From: PFL35 sp041550515 | GTDB lineage: Archaea; Thermoplasmatota; E2; DHVEG-1 | DNA: 38,921 bases | Direction: 5' to 3' | NCBI GenBank assembly: GCA_041550515.1 | Contig: JBFEOQ010000011.1 | Span: forward strand, 1 to 38,921 | Shown here: piece by piece, positions 32,003 to 38,921 of the stretch | How the letters are laid out: every line of letters starts with the position of its first letter | How positions within the stretch are numbered: the first letter of the stretch is position 1 | Translations under genes and position numbers: made by a program | The notes under the pieces: model-generated | What the model saw: only the letters and a program-made list of their open reading frames with translations | Told to the model about the DNA's origin: nothing | The model's database searches: none

Positions 32003-33754
32003 ATGGGAAAAACAATTATTCAAAAAATTTTGGAGCTTCATTCTAATCAAAAAGCAAATATTGGAGATATAATAGATATAAATATTGATGTTCGTGTTGC
32101 ACGTGATTTTGGTGGTGCAAATGTTGTTAAGAATCTAGAAGAAAACAATCTTTCAGTTGATGATCCTAAAAAAACTTTTTTTACTTTTGATTGTAATCCA
32201 GGTGGTTGTGATCAAAAATATGCGGGTAATCAGCATATATGTCGTCAATTTGCACGTAGAAATAACATAAAAGTATTTGATATTGATAGTGGAATTGGTA
32301 CACATATTGTAATTGATGAGAAAATAGCAAAAACTGGTGATACTATTGTTTCAACTGATTCTCATGCAAATATTCTAGGTGCAATTGGTGCTTTTGGTCA
32401 AGGTATGGGTGATAATGATATTGCACATGCTTGGGCTTATGGAAAGATTTGGTTTAAGGTTCCTTCTAGTGTTAAAATAGTTTTAAAGGGAAAGCCTGAT
32501 GATAATGTAGCTCCTAAAGATGTTGTTCTTAGACTTTTACAGGAATTTGGTGCTAATAGTCTTCTTGGTTATTCTGTAGAATTGTATGGAGAGTATGTTA
32601 ATAGTTTATCTCTGGATGGTCGTATTACTATTGCTAGTATGGCTACGGAGATGGGTGCAATAATATTACTGTTTGATTCTGATAATTTTAAAGCTGATTC
32701 TGATGCTGATTATGACAAATCTTTTACAATCAATATTTCAGGTTTAAAACCTCTTATTTCTCGCCCTGGTCATCCTGAGGATGTTGTTTCTATTGAGGAT
32801 ATAAAAGGTGTAAAAGTTGATTCTGGTTTTATAGGGAGTTGTACAAACGGTAGAATAGAGGATATGCGAGTAGTTGCAAAGATTCTTAAAAACCGTAAGA
32901 TTGCACCCGGTAGAATATTAAAAATTGTTCCAAGTACTGATAAAATTTGGAAGCAATGCTTAAAAGAAGGTTTGATTAAAATTTTTAAAGATGCAGGTGC
33001 ACTTGTAGGCTCTGCTGGTTGTGCTGGTTGTGCAGCTGGTCAAATCGGTCAAACAGGATATGGAGAAATAGCGGTTTCCTCTGGAAATCGTAATTTTGGT
33101 GGAAAACAAGGTAAAGGTAATACTTATTTAGCAAGTCCTCAGACAGTTGCAGCATCTATTGTTTCAGGTTTTATTACAACGGTTGATAAAATATCAAAGA
33201 ATCCTAAGGATGTTATTATTTCTAATAATAAGAATTATCCTGTTAAACCAAAAATTGAGAAAACAGATATTCCATTAAAAATACAGGGACGTGTATGGGT
33301 TATTAAAAAAGATAATATCGACACAGATATGATTTTTCATAATAGATATCTTGCTATTACGGATAAATCTGAAATGGGTCAATATACTTTTGATAATCTT
33401 GAGGGTTACAAAGATTTTGCTAAAAAAGCAAAACCTGGAGATATTGTAGTTGTTGGTAAAAATTTTGGTTGTGGTAGTTCTCGGCAACAAGCAGTTGATT
33501 GTTTTAAAAGTTTAGGAATTAATGTTATAATAGCTGAGAGTTTTGGTGCGATTTATGAGCGTAATGCTATAAATAGTGCTATGCCAATTATGATTTCAGA
33601 TGATATTTTAAGTAAAATAAATGATAAAGATGAACTTATTGTTGATTTTAAAACTGGTGAGATTTTTGATAAAACACAAAATAAAAAATATATGGGTAAA
33701 CCTTTTTCAAAATCTCAACTTGATATTTACATGAGAGGGGGTTTACTTATTTAG
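32003..33754 (+). CDS. Aconitase family protein, fused large and swivel domains
   Basis: The 583-residue protein joins a LeuC-like catalytic part (about 1-400) to a LeuD-like swivel domain (about 425-583). Cluster ligands are Cys280 in GSCTNGR and Cys340/Cys343 in GCAGCAAG; STDSHANILGAIGAFG gives conserved active-site histidine and serine residues. In the swivel, GCGSSRQQAVD is the substrate-binding loop. The specificity loop after DTDMIFHNRYL reads YLAI, unlike the YLVY and YLRT I recall for isopropylmalate and homoaconitate enzymes. Operon position argues for citrate/isocitrate. The frame is open from a GTG at 31991, but GGTGAT at 31990-31995 is an ideal ribosome binding site for the ATG I chose. 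Its 3' end overlaps the convergent permease gene by eight bases. Confidence 0.88.
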   Translation: MGKTIIQKILELHSNQKANIGDIIDINIDVRVARDFGGANVVKNLEENNLSVDDPKKTFFTFDCNPGGCDQKYAGNQHICRQFARRNNIKVFDIDSGIGTHIVIDEKIAKTGDTIVSTDSHANILGAIGAFGQGMGDNDIAHAWAYGKIWFKVPSSVKIVLKGKPDDNVAPKDVVLRLLQEFGANSLLGYSVELYGEYVNSLSLDGRITIASMATEMGAIILLFDSDNFKADSDADYDKSFTINISGLKPLISRPGHPEDVVSIEDIKGVKVDSGFIGSCTNGRIEDMRVVAKILKNRKIAPGRILKIVPSTDKIWKQCLKEGLIKIFKDAGALVGSAGCAGCAAGQIGQTGYGEIAVSSGNRNFGGKQGKGNTYLASPQTVAASIVSGFITTVDKISKNPKDVIISNNKNYPVKPKIEKTDIPLKIQGRVWVIKKDNIDTDMIFHNRYLAITDKSEMGQYTFDNLEGYKDFAKKAKPGDIVVVGKNFGCGSSRQQAVDCFKSLGINVIIAESFGAIYERNAINSAMPIMISDDILSKINDKDELIVDFKTGEIFDKTQNKKYMGKPFSKSQLDIYMRGGLLI

Positions 33755-35036
33755 TTTTTTTTTTAAAAATTTTGTTTAAATTAAATTTTGTTGTACCTGT
33801 AACTATCCGATCTGTTTTGAATACCCAGACGACTATAAAAATCATAATAAGTGCAAAAATACTAACGTAGATTAAACCAGCAAATACTATTAGGTAATCA
33901 CCAAACAGAAGTGCTCTAGGTGCCATCATGGGATGGCTAAATGGTATACTAAAAAGTAATGCTTTAATTGTTAAAGGTAATGTGTCAAAATCTTTAAACA
34001 TAGTTAGTAGCATTGGAATTATTACTAATACAGCAATAGGAAATGTTAATGTTTGTGCACTTTTGAAATTCTTTGCCAATGTTCCAAGAAACATACAAAG
34101 AGCTAAAGCTGCGACAAGACTTACAAAAACAACAACTCCGATAAGTATCATATCGATACTATTTAGACTAAGATCAAAAGATGGTGCACCATTTGTTGTG
34201 GTTTGAAGTTGGAGAGTACTTGAGAGGTAACCACTCATCCCGAACATATATATAACTACAAGTATCAAACCTACAATTGCTGCAGCGATAATTTTTCCAG
34301 CTACAATACTTGTTCGTTTTACTGGAAGAGTGAGTAATGTTTCAAGAGTTTTATTTTCTTTTTCAAGAGCCATAGATGATATAACAATTTGTCCAGCCAT
34401 TATTATTATCATCATCATAATGATTGGAATAAATGTTGACTGCTGGGATAGAAACCCTGCAATTTCCCCTGGAGATATTCCTTTTAATTCTTTATTTTTG
34501 AAATATGTAGTTTCATTTCTTGTAGTTGGATTTAGTACTAATGTAGTATTAATTGAACCATTATTGCGGTTTATAAGTTCTTTTGTTATACTTGTATCAA
34601 CGAAATTTATTAATGATTCAACTACTGAAGATGATATAGAATCAAGAATTCCTCCACCTTGCATAACCCAATAAATTTCAAAAATTCCATTTTTACCGTT
34701 TTCTATATCTGAAGAAAAATTTTGATTTATAACTAAAAGTGCTACTCCTTCTTTTTCTTTTAAATTATTTAGAGCCTCATTTTTATCATTTATATCATTG
34801 GAATAAAATTTTACATCTGATGTTTGATTAAAAACATTTGCTGCAATTTGTGAAAATTTACCATTATCTGAATTTATAAGTGCTATTGTTGGAGGTTCCT
34901 GAAATTCTTCTTCTATTCCACCGATAGCTCCACCCATTGAACCAAAAACCAATGCTATTATTATAATTGGTAAAAACGTTGCAGGTGTCATTAGTTCTTT
35001 TATTTCTTTTAATAATATGTTTCCTAATGAACTCAT
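33747..35036 (-). CDS. ABC-2 type exporter permease (NatB-like)
   Basis: The 429-residue membrane subunit has one N-terminal helix (about 17-38), a large outside domain (about 50-190), and five or six helices from about 200 to 415. IVISSMALEKENKTLETLLTLPVKRTSIVAGK near 215-246 is the hallmark cytoplasmic loop of NatB/YhaP-type ABC-2 permeases. It works with the ATPase encoded just upstream, whose stop overlaps this ATG. NatAB systems export sodium or other small cations or drugs; the substrate is not shown here. It is the last gene of the nine-gene operon. Confidence 0.88.
   Translation of the reverse strand: MSSLGNILLKEIKELMTPATFLPIIIIALVFGSMGGAIGGIEEEFQEPPTIALINSDNGKFSQIAANVFNQTSDVKFYSNDINDKNEALNNLKEKEGVALLVINQNFSSDIENGKNGIFEIYWVMQGGGILDSISSSVVESLINFVDTSITKELINRNNGSINTTLVLNPTTRNETTYFKNKELKGISPGEIAGFLSQQSTFIPIIMMMIIIMAGQIVISSMALEKENKTLETLLTLPVKRTSIVAGKIIAAAIVGLILVVIYMFGMSGYLSSTLQLQTTTNGAPSFDLSLNSIDMILIGVVVFVSLVAALALCMFLGTLAKNFKSAQTLTFPIAVLVIIPMLLTMFKDFDTLPLTIKALLFSIPFSHPMMAPRALLFGDYLIVFAGLIYVSIFALIMIFIVVWVFKTDRIVTGTTKFNLNKIFKKKTK
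33755..33764 (+). terminator. T10 tract ending the citrate operon
   Basis: Ten consecutive T residues begin at the base after the aconitase TAG. The tract lies inside the last codons of the convergent permease gene, where it encodes the Lys-rich C-terminus on the other strand. It would serve as an archaeal terminator for the plus-strand operon. Confidence 0.45.
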
Positions 35037-35746
35037 TATTTCACCACCTTGATGAATACTTCTTCAATGTTTTTTGCATTGTATTTATTCATTAGTCCAA
35101 GTGGTTTTCCTTCTTCTACAATGAGTCCATTTTCAATAAGTGCAATTCTATCACATAAATATTCAACTTCTAACATATTATGAGAACTGAGTAGTACTAT
35201 TGTTCCTTTTTTTGCAGTGTTTTTAATAATATTTCTTATCTCTTGAGCATTATTTACATCGAGACCAGCAGTTGGTTCATCAAGTATTGCAAACTTAGGA
35301 GCAGTCATTAAAGCTCTTCCAACTAGTAAGCGTCGTTTCATACCTTTGCTGTATGTGTCAACTTTATCATTTATACGTGTTCCTAGATCTGCGATTTCTA
35401 TTCCTTTTTCTACCATTTTTGCTTTTTCTTGCTTATAAAAATTTGCAATAAATTCAAGGTATGCTTTTCCTGTTAGATTTTTATATGCTCCAGCATCTTC
35501 TGGAAGATAGCTTATTATTTTTCTAATCATATCTGGTTTTTTTTCTAAATCTATACCTAAAACTGTTATACTTCCTGAGGTAATAGTTAATAAAGTTGAT
35601 ATTATTCGGAGTGTAGTAGTCTTTCCTGCACCATTTGGACCTATTAATCCAAATATTTCTCCTTCATTTATATCAAAGTTAATTCCTTTTACTGCTATTA
35701 AATCTCCATAATTTTTAACTAAGTTTTTAACTTCAACTGCAGTCAT
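35036..35746 (-). CDS. ABC transporter ATP-binding protein (NatA-like)
   Basis: The 236-residue ATPase has Walker A GLIGPNGAGKTTT near residue 34, a degenerate signature YSKGMKRRLLVGRAL near 132 (LSGGQ in many relatives), Walker B KFAILDEPTAGLDV and the switch His in LLSSHNMLEVE. YLPEDAGAYKNLTGKAYLEF in the Q-loop region is typical of NatA/CcmA-type exporters. It powers the permease encoded downstream, with start-stop overlap. GGGAGA lies seven bases before its ATG. It follows the second UPF0145 gene by about 20 bases. Confidence 0.92.
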   Translation of the reverse strand: MTAVEVKNLVKNYGDLIAVKGINFDINEGEIFGLIGPNGAGKTTTLRIISTLLTITSGSITVLGIDLEKKPDMIRKIISYLPEDAGAYKNLTGKAYLEFIANFYKQEKAKMVEKGIEIADLGTRINDKVDTYSKGMKRRLLVGRALMTAPKFAILDEPTAGLDVNNAQEIRNIIKNTAKKGTIVLLSSHNMLEVEYLCDRIALIENGLIVEEGKPLGLMNKYNAKNIEEVFIKVVK

Positions 35747-35766
35747 ATCTTTCTCCCAAAATTTTT

Positions 35767-36081
35767 TTAATATGTTTTTACAGCTGTTCCAAAAGCAATT
35801 ATTTCTGCTGCTCCAGTCATAACTTGTGATGTAGCATAACGCATTCCAATTATTGCATCTGCACCTAGTTTTTCTGCATCTGAAATCAATCTTTGCATAG
35901 CGGTTCTACGTGCTTCTTCCATAAGTTCTGTATATGATTTAGATTCACCACCAATTAGGTTTCTACCTACAGCTCTTAAATCTTTACCTAGGTGTTTCAT
36001 TTGAACGCAACATCCAAATACTACACCAAGAACCTCTTTTACTTCACGACCAGGTATATTATCTGTTGTTAATACCATCAT
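35767..36081 (-). CDS. UPF0145 / YbjQ family protein, copy 2
   Basis: The 104-residue protein belongs to the YbjQ/UPF0145 family (PF01906), sometimes labelled heavy-metal-binding and known as a ring-forming pentamer; no function is settled. The family ending EKLGADAIIGMRYATSQVMTGAAEIIAFGTAV is clear, as are the opening IPGREVKEVLGVVFG and RNLIGGESKSYTELMEEAR. It has a Cys pair (GCCVQ) that the other copy in this operon lacks; the two are roughly half identical by eye. Two ATGs in tandem could start it, with GGGAT upstream. It lies between a zinc-ribbon protein gene and the NatA-like ATPase gene. Confidence 0.88.
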   Translation of the reverse strand: MMVLTTDNIPGREVKEVLGVVFGCCVQMKHLGKDLRAVGRNLIGGESKSYTELMEEARRTAMQRLISDAEKLGADAIIGMRYATSQVMTGAAEIIAFGTAVKTY

Positions 36082-36104
36082 TTTAATTATCCCTTCAATA
36101 TTTT

Positions 36105-36320
36105 TTATTTATAAATATATCCACATTTACTACAACTATATGTTTTTCCATCAAATCTAAGTTTTGGATTACCACATTCTGGACAATTTCCTAGAACTCG
36201 TTCCTCAAGTATCCGTATTCTTTTTAATTCTCTTTCTGCAAGTTGAGATAGATTAATCCATGGATTTTTTTTCCACCACTTCCAGATTTCATCAGCAAGT
36301 GTTATTGTTACTTTTTTCAT
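36105..36320 (-). CDS. Small protein with ribbon-helix-helix-like N-terminus and zinc ribbon
   Basis: The 71-residue protein opens with KKVTITLADEIWKWWKKNP and INLSQLAEREL, a strand followed by two helices, as in the ribbon-helix-helix DNA-binding fold. It ends with a zinc ribbon: CPEC near residue 45 and CSKC about 16 residues later (GNCPECGNPKLRF, YSCSKCGYIYK). The combination suggests a small DNA-binding regulator, possibly of this operon, whose promoter has a palindromic site. A structural role in the exporter is an alternative. It lies 15 bases after the permease gene of the first exporter. Confidence 0.72.
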   Translation of the reverse strand: MKKVTITLADEIWKWWKKNPWINLSQLAERELKRIRILEERVLGNCPECGNPKLRFDGKTYSCSKCGYIYK

Positions 36321-36335
36321 TTTTTTACTCCTATT

Positions 36336-36992
36336 TCAAAATTGTTTTCTTTCAAATACATACATTGATGTGACCATTAGAATAGTAGCTATTACTATGG
36401 CAATTATTGATGTTAATAATAACATGTTATCAAATTCAATAAAGGATGTTATTATTACAGGTAAAAGATTAACAAACTGACCAAAAAATAATGCTATAAG
36501 AACAGCTAACAAAATTGAAGGAGATAAAACTCCTATAAAAATCCCGAATCCACATGCCACTGCCATAATAGAAGCTGTTGAAATTAAATCATTAGATAAT
36601 CCTGGGAGTACCATACCAATTTCTATATAGTCAATTAAAACTCCAACTAACAATGAAATTATAACTGCAACTATTACACATATATAAACTGAGAAAAACT
36701 TTGCTACAAGAAAGTACCATCTTTTTACAGGGCGTATCATGAATAAATCATATACTTTCTGTTCTTTTTCATGTATAATTGAAACAGTTATCACTATAGA
36801 TGTTATTATTCCTCCGAAGGAAGAGATTAATAATGAAGCAATAGTTGTTCCAGGTAATAGTCCTTCACCAATTAGTTTTTGACCAAAATATCCAACAATA
36901 GTAAAAATTATAAAAAGCGTCCAAAGAGAAATCATAGCTTTTGACTTGTAAAAACCCTTTAATTCATCATAAAAAAGTAAGGCAAGACTCAA
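36336..36992 (-). CDS. ABC-2 type exporter permease, short form
   Basis: The 218-residue protein has six hydrophobic helices and the amphipathic loop HEKEQKVYDLFMIRPVKRWYFLVAKF (about 75-100), which is the ABC-2 permease hallmark. GLVPG-like and PGLSND segments lie outside. Its start overlaps the stop of the upstream ATPase gene (ATGA), so the two form one exporter. It has no large external domain, unlike the second permease of the operon. The substrate is unknown. Confidence 0.85.
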   Translation of the reverse strand: MSLALLFYDELKGFYKSKAMISLWTLFIIFTIVGYFGQKLIGEGLLPGTTIASLLISSFGGIITSIVITVSIIHEKEQKVYDLFMIRPVKRWYFLVAKFFSVYICVIVAVIISLLVGVLIDYIEIGMVLPGLSNDLISTASIMAVACGFGIFIGVLSPSILLAVLIALFFGQFVNLLPVIITSFIEFDNMLLLTSIIAIVIATILMVTSMYVFERKQF

Positions 36993-38077
36993 CTTTTTAC
37001 CCCCTTTCTAAGATAATATTGATATACTTCATCAAGAGAAGGAGTTACTGGGTTAATACTTCTGATACGACATTCATTTTTTAGTAAATTTTGTATGATG
37101 TTATGAATTACCTCATCATAATTTGCATTTTTATCAATATTAACTAAATAATTTTCGTATGATTTTTCTAAGATTTTTTGTACACCTGAAATTTTACTTA
37201 TTTCCTTAAATTTTTCAGATTTTTTAGAAAAAACTATCTCAATTTGTTTTTCTCTTATAAATTCTGATTTTAGTTCGTCAATAGTTCCAATTTTTAAGAT
37301 CTGTCCCCAGTCTAGTATACATATTTTTGTAGCGACGTCTTGTACATCGCTAAGTATATGTGATGAAAAAAATACTGTCGTTCCGTTTTTACTAAGATCT
37401 TTGAATATTTGTTTAACTTTGTATCGACTTTCCGGGTCAAGTCCTTCCAATGGTTCATCAAGAATTAGAAGACTAGGATTATGTAGAATAGCTTGGATAA
37501 TTCCAACTTTTTGAATTGTTCCTCCAGATAACTGATTTATTTTTTTATTTTTTTGTTTACCTATATTCATTAATTCTAATAATTCATCTATTCTAGGTTG
37601 GATACTATTTTTTTGCATACCTGATAGTTTTGCAAATGTTGTTAATGCATGATTTAAAGTTCTCCATTGTTGAAATGCAACTTGTTGAGGTAAATATCCT
37701 ATGAATTTATGGGCTTGTTTTTTTTGCTCTGGCATTTCATATCCATTGATAAAAACTTGTCCACTTGTTTTATTTAAAAGTCCAACTAATATCTTTATTG
37801 TTGTGGTTTTACCTGCTCCATTTGGTCCAATGTATCCAAAGATTTCTCCTTTTTTTATATTAAAAGAAACATTATTTAATGCTAGAATATCTTTATATTT
37901 TTTAGATAAATTATCTATTTGGACAATTGATTTGTTTGATGTAGAGCTTTTATTATTTTCAAATGATATTTTTCCAATAGCAGAGCATGACGGACATGAG
38001 ACAGTTATTGTTTCACCAGGTTTACTAGTAACTGTAGTTATTTCACCGCATTTTTTGCATTTAATTTTTTTCTCCAT
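36989..38077 (-). CDS. ABC transporter ATPase with N-terminal zinc ribbon
   Basis: The 362-residue protein begins with a zinc-ribbon-like module (CKKC at residues 7-10 and CPSC at about 28-31) and a Ser/Asn-rich linker. A full ABC ATPase follows: Walker A GYIGPNGAGKTTT near 84, signature QLSGGTIQKVG, Walker B LLILDEPLEGLDP and switch FFSSHILSDVQ. The C-terminal 90 residues form the extra domain found in CcmA/NatA-type ATPases. The zinc ribbon is unusual for an ABC subunit and may sense metal or bind a partner such as the small membrane proteins encoded just upstream. The gene follows a 64-residue membrane protein gene by five bases. Confidence 0.9.
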   Translation of the reverse strand: MEKKIKCKKCGEITTVTSKPGETITVSCPSCSAIGKISFENNKSSTSNKSIVQIDNLSKKYKDILALNNVSFNIKKGEIFGYIGPNGAGKTTTIKILVGLLNKTSGQVFINGYEMPEQKKQAHKFIGYLPQQVAFQQWRTLNHALTTFAKLSGMQKNSIQPRIDELLELMNIGKQKNKKINQLSGGTIQKVGIIQAILHNPSLLILDEPLEGLDPESRYKVKQIFKDLSKNGTTVFFSSHILSDVQDVATKICILDWGQILKIGTIDELKSEFIREKQIEIVFSKKSEKFKEISKISGVQKILEKSYENYLVNIDKNANYDEVIHNIIQNLLKNECRIRSINPVTPSLDEVYQYYLRKGVKS

Positions 38078-38082
38078 ATGTC

Positions 38083-38277
38083 TTATCCCGTTGGTATTTC
38101 AACTATTAAACCGATTAATACGAGTATGATACCAGTTATTAAGGCAACAATTGCTTTTAATCTTGGTCCACCTGGTGCATTAATAATTCTTGTGAGTATT
38201 GGTACAAAGAATGATATTATTCCAATTAAGGCTACTAGCGATCCAATAATTATTAAAACTAGGTTTACTCCTTCCAT
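38083..38277 (-). CDS. Small two-helix membrane protein
   Basis: The 64-residue protein has two hydrophobic helices (about 6-30 and 43-60) joined by a short loop with RIINAPGGPRLK. I do not recognise a family. It lies between the first UPF0145 gene and the ATPase gene with gaps of eight and five bases, so it is part of the operon and may be an accessory of the first exporter. Confidence 0.65.
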   Translation of the reverse strand: MEGVNLVLIIIGSLVALIGIISFFVPILTRIINAPGGPRLKAIVALITGIILVLIGLIVEIPTG

Positions 38278-38285
38278 TTAAATTC

Positions 38286-38600
38286 CTATTTTAGTTTGAC
38301 CGCTGTACCATATGCTAGTATCTCTGCTGCAGCACCCATTATACTAGAAGTCATAAAGCGTACGTTTATTATTGCGTCTGCACCTAATTTCTCTGCTTTT
38401 TGCTCCATTCTTTTTAAAGCTATTTCTCTTGCTTCTGCTAGCATTTCTGTATATTCTTTGATTTCTCCACCAACAAAGTTTCTAAATCCTGCTACAATGT
38501 CTTTTCCAACATGTTTTGCTTGTACTGTGTTTCCTCTTACTAATGCTAGTACTGATGATATTTCTCTTCCTGGTACAAATTCTGCATTTGTCATTATCAT
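38286..38600 (-). CDS. UPF0145 / YbjQ family protein, copy 1
   Basis: The 104-residue product has all family landmarks: FVPGREISSVLALVRGN, KHVGKDIVAGFRNFVGGEIKEYTEML, EKLGADAIINVRFMTSSIMGAAAEILAYGTAV. Its ATG overlaps the stop of the preceding gene (ATGA). It lacks the Cys pair of copy 2. Two divergent copies in one operon with two exporters suggest two parallel modules, each made of a YbjQ-type protein and an ABC-2 pair. Confidence 0.9.
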   Translation of the reverse strand: MIMTNAEFVPGREISSVLALVRGNTVQAKHVGKDIVAGFRNFVGGEIKEYTEMLAEAREIALKRMEQKAEKLGADAIINVRFMTSSIMGAAAEILAYGTAVKLK

Positions 38601-38839
38601 GGTTCAAAATCCTCCTTTGGAATTTCTTCTTTTCTTTTTTTCATATCTTTTTTTTGTTCAAAGAAAACTGATATTAATAGATATATTACACCAATAATTA
38701 TTGCAATTATTCCTATTATCACTACTATTGGAACAGTTGCAATATCTATGTCTTGTAGTGCTTGTATCGCTGAATATAGATATATAAGTATTATTCCTGC
38801 TATTAATAGCAATACTCCTATTGCTTGGCCTTTTTTCAT
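38597..38839 (-). CDS. Small two-helix membrane protein, first gene of the exporter operon
   Basis: The 80-residue protein has two hydrophobic helices (about 7-24 and 38-60) and a strongly charged C-terminal tail (EQKKDMKKRKEEIPKEDFEP), which should face the cytoplasm. I do not recognise a family. It is the promoter-proximal gene, and its ATG follows the palindromic operator by about 16 bases. No strong ribosome binding site is visible, so the transcript may have a short leader. Confidence 0.65.
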   Translation of the reverse strand: MKKGQAIGVLLLIAGIILIYLYSAIQALQDIDIATVPIVVIIGIIAIIIGVIYLLISVFFEQKKDMKKRKEEIPKEDFEP

Positions 38840-38854
38840 ATTTTTTACACATCC

Positions 38855-38876
38855 ATATACGTTTTAAGACGTATAT
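38855..38876. promoter_or_regulatory. 22-bp palindromic operator candidate
   Basis: ATATACGT (38855-38862) and ACGTATAT (38869-38876) form a perfect inverted repeat with a six-base spacer. It covers the expected transcript start (about 38865) of the minus-strand exporter operon, the classic place for a repressor. An eight-base perfect arm containing CG dinucleotides is unlikely by chance in such AT-rich DNA. Confidence 0.6.
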
Positions 38877-38885
38877 ACACGTGTA
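38876..38885. promoter_or_regulatory. TACACGTGTA palindrome
   Basis: A perfect ten-base palindrome directly adjoins the 22-bp operator on the TATA side. It shares the ACGT core with that operator, so it may be a second half-strength site for the same regulator. Confidence 0.4.
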
Positions 38886-38886
38886 A

Positions 38887-38896
38887 GTATAAATAG
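38887..38896 (-). promoter_or_regulatory. TATA box of the exporter operon
   Basis: The minus strand reads CTATTTATAC, a plausible archaeal TATA box, 50 bases before the first ATG. The palindromes lie between it and the gene. Confidence 0.5.
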
Positions 38897-38921
38897 TTAT
38901 CTATTTTGTAGGCTTTGCACG

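Noticed and set aside
34330..34674. Long plus-strand frames inside the exporter operon (also 33928-34206, 37701-38129 and 38296-38697)
   Set aside because: They lie antisense to clear ABC, permease and UPF0145 genes, and their translations are low-complexity Ser/Ile-rich shadows.
38658..38852. Asn/Ser-rich minus-strand frame overlapping the first gene of the exporter operon
   Set aside because: It is the shifted frame of the 80-residue membrane protein gene; its composition (runs of Asn, Ser, Cys) is typical of a frame shadow.

Overview
This window is a visibly AT-rich stretch of an archaeal chromosome, most likely from an uncultured Thermoplasmatota-type euryarchaeon. Archaeal markers include a fibrillarin-like methyltransferase, a threonyl-tRNA synthetase with the archaeal N-terminal editing domain, the archaeal purine enzyme PurP, the archaeal (anhydromevalonate phosphate) mevalonate branch, TATA boxes about 25 bases upstream of likely transcript starts, and GGTGAT/GGAGG-type ribosome binding sites. 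Exported PKD, NosD-like and C25 peptidase proteins fit uncultured Thermoplasmatota. The lineage assignment is inference from gene content.

Layout, left to right. 1-5000: a partial gene, a membrane exporter, flpA, then gcvT, a radical SAM methylthiotransferase-like gene, a small exported PKD protein and gcvH. 5000-10700: a GC-rich structured RNA candidate placed exactly at a predicted transcript start ahead of thrS, a 693-residue NosD-type beta-helix protein, and purP behind a promoter region with several inverted repeats. 10700-16000: a minus-strand set (5-formyltetrahydrofolate cyclo-ligase, hexapeptide acyltransferase, exported transglutaminase-like protein, membrane-anchored methyltransferase), a flippase-like membrane protein and a nicotianamine synthase-like protein. 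16100-20300: a compact operon for archaeal isoprenoid synthesis: mevalonate kinase, UbiD-type decarboxylase, LpdD-like prenyl-flavin factor, and both subunits of phosphomevalonate dehydratase. 20300-28800: an exported AttH/CrtC-like lipocalin, carAB, a second structured RNA candidate and a C25 (gingipain-type) peptidase.

29186-33754 holds the most unusual metabolic cluster: an HD-domain hydrolase, a citrate lyase alpha subunit (CoA transferase), a stand-alone citryl-CoA lyase of the citrate synthase superfamily, and a fused aconitase. No acyl-carrier subunit CitD, no CitE and no prosthetic-group enzymes accompany them. This suggests a carrier-free, CoA-based citrate lyase, which can be written as citrate = acetate + oxaloacetate with acetyl-CoA acting catalytically, directly linked to aconitase.

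33747-38839 is a nine-gene minus-strand operon. It encodes two ABC-2 exporters, two UPF0145/YbjQ proteins, two small two-helix membrane proteins and a small helix plus zinc-ribbon protein. It is read from one promoter near the right edge, which carries a perfect 22-bp operator-like palindrome between the TATA box and the first gene. I saw no tRNA, rRNA, CRISPR array, insertion sequence or prophage.
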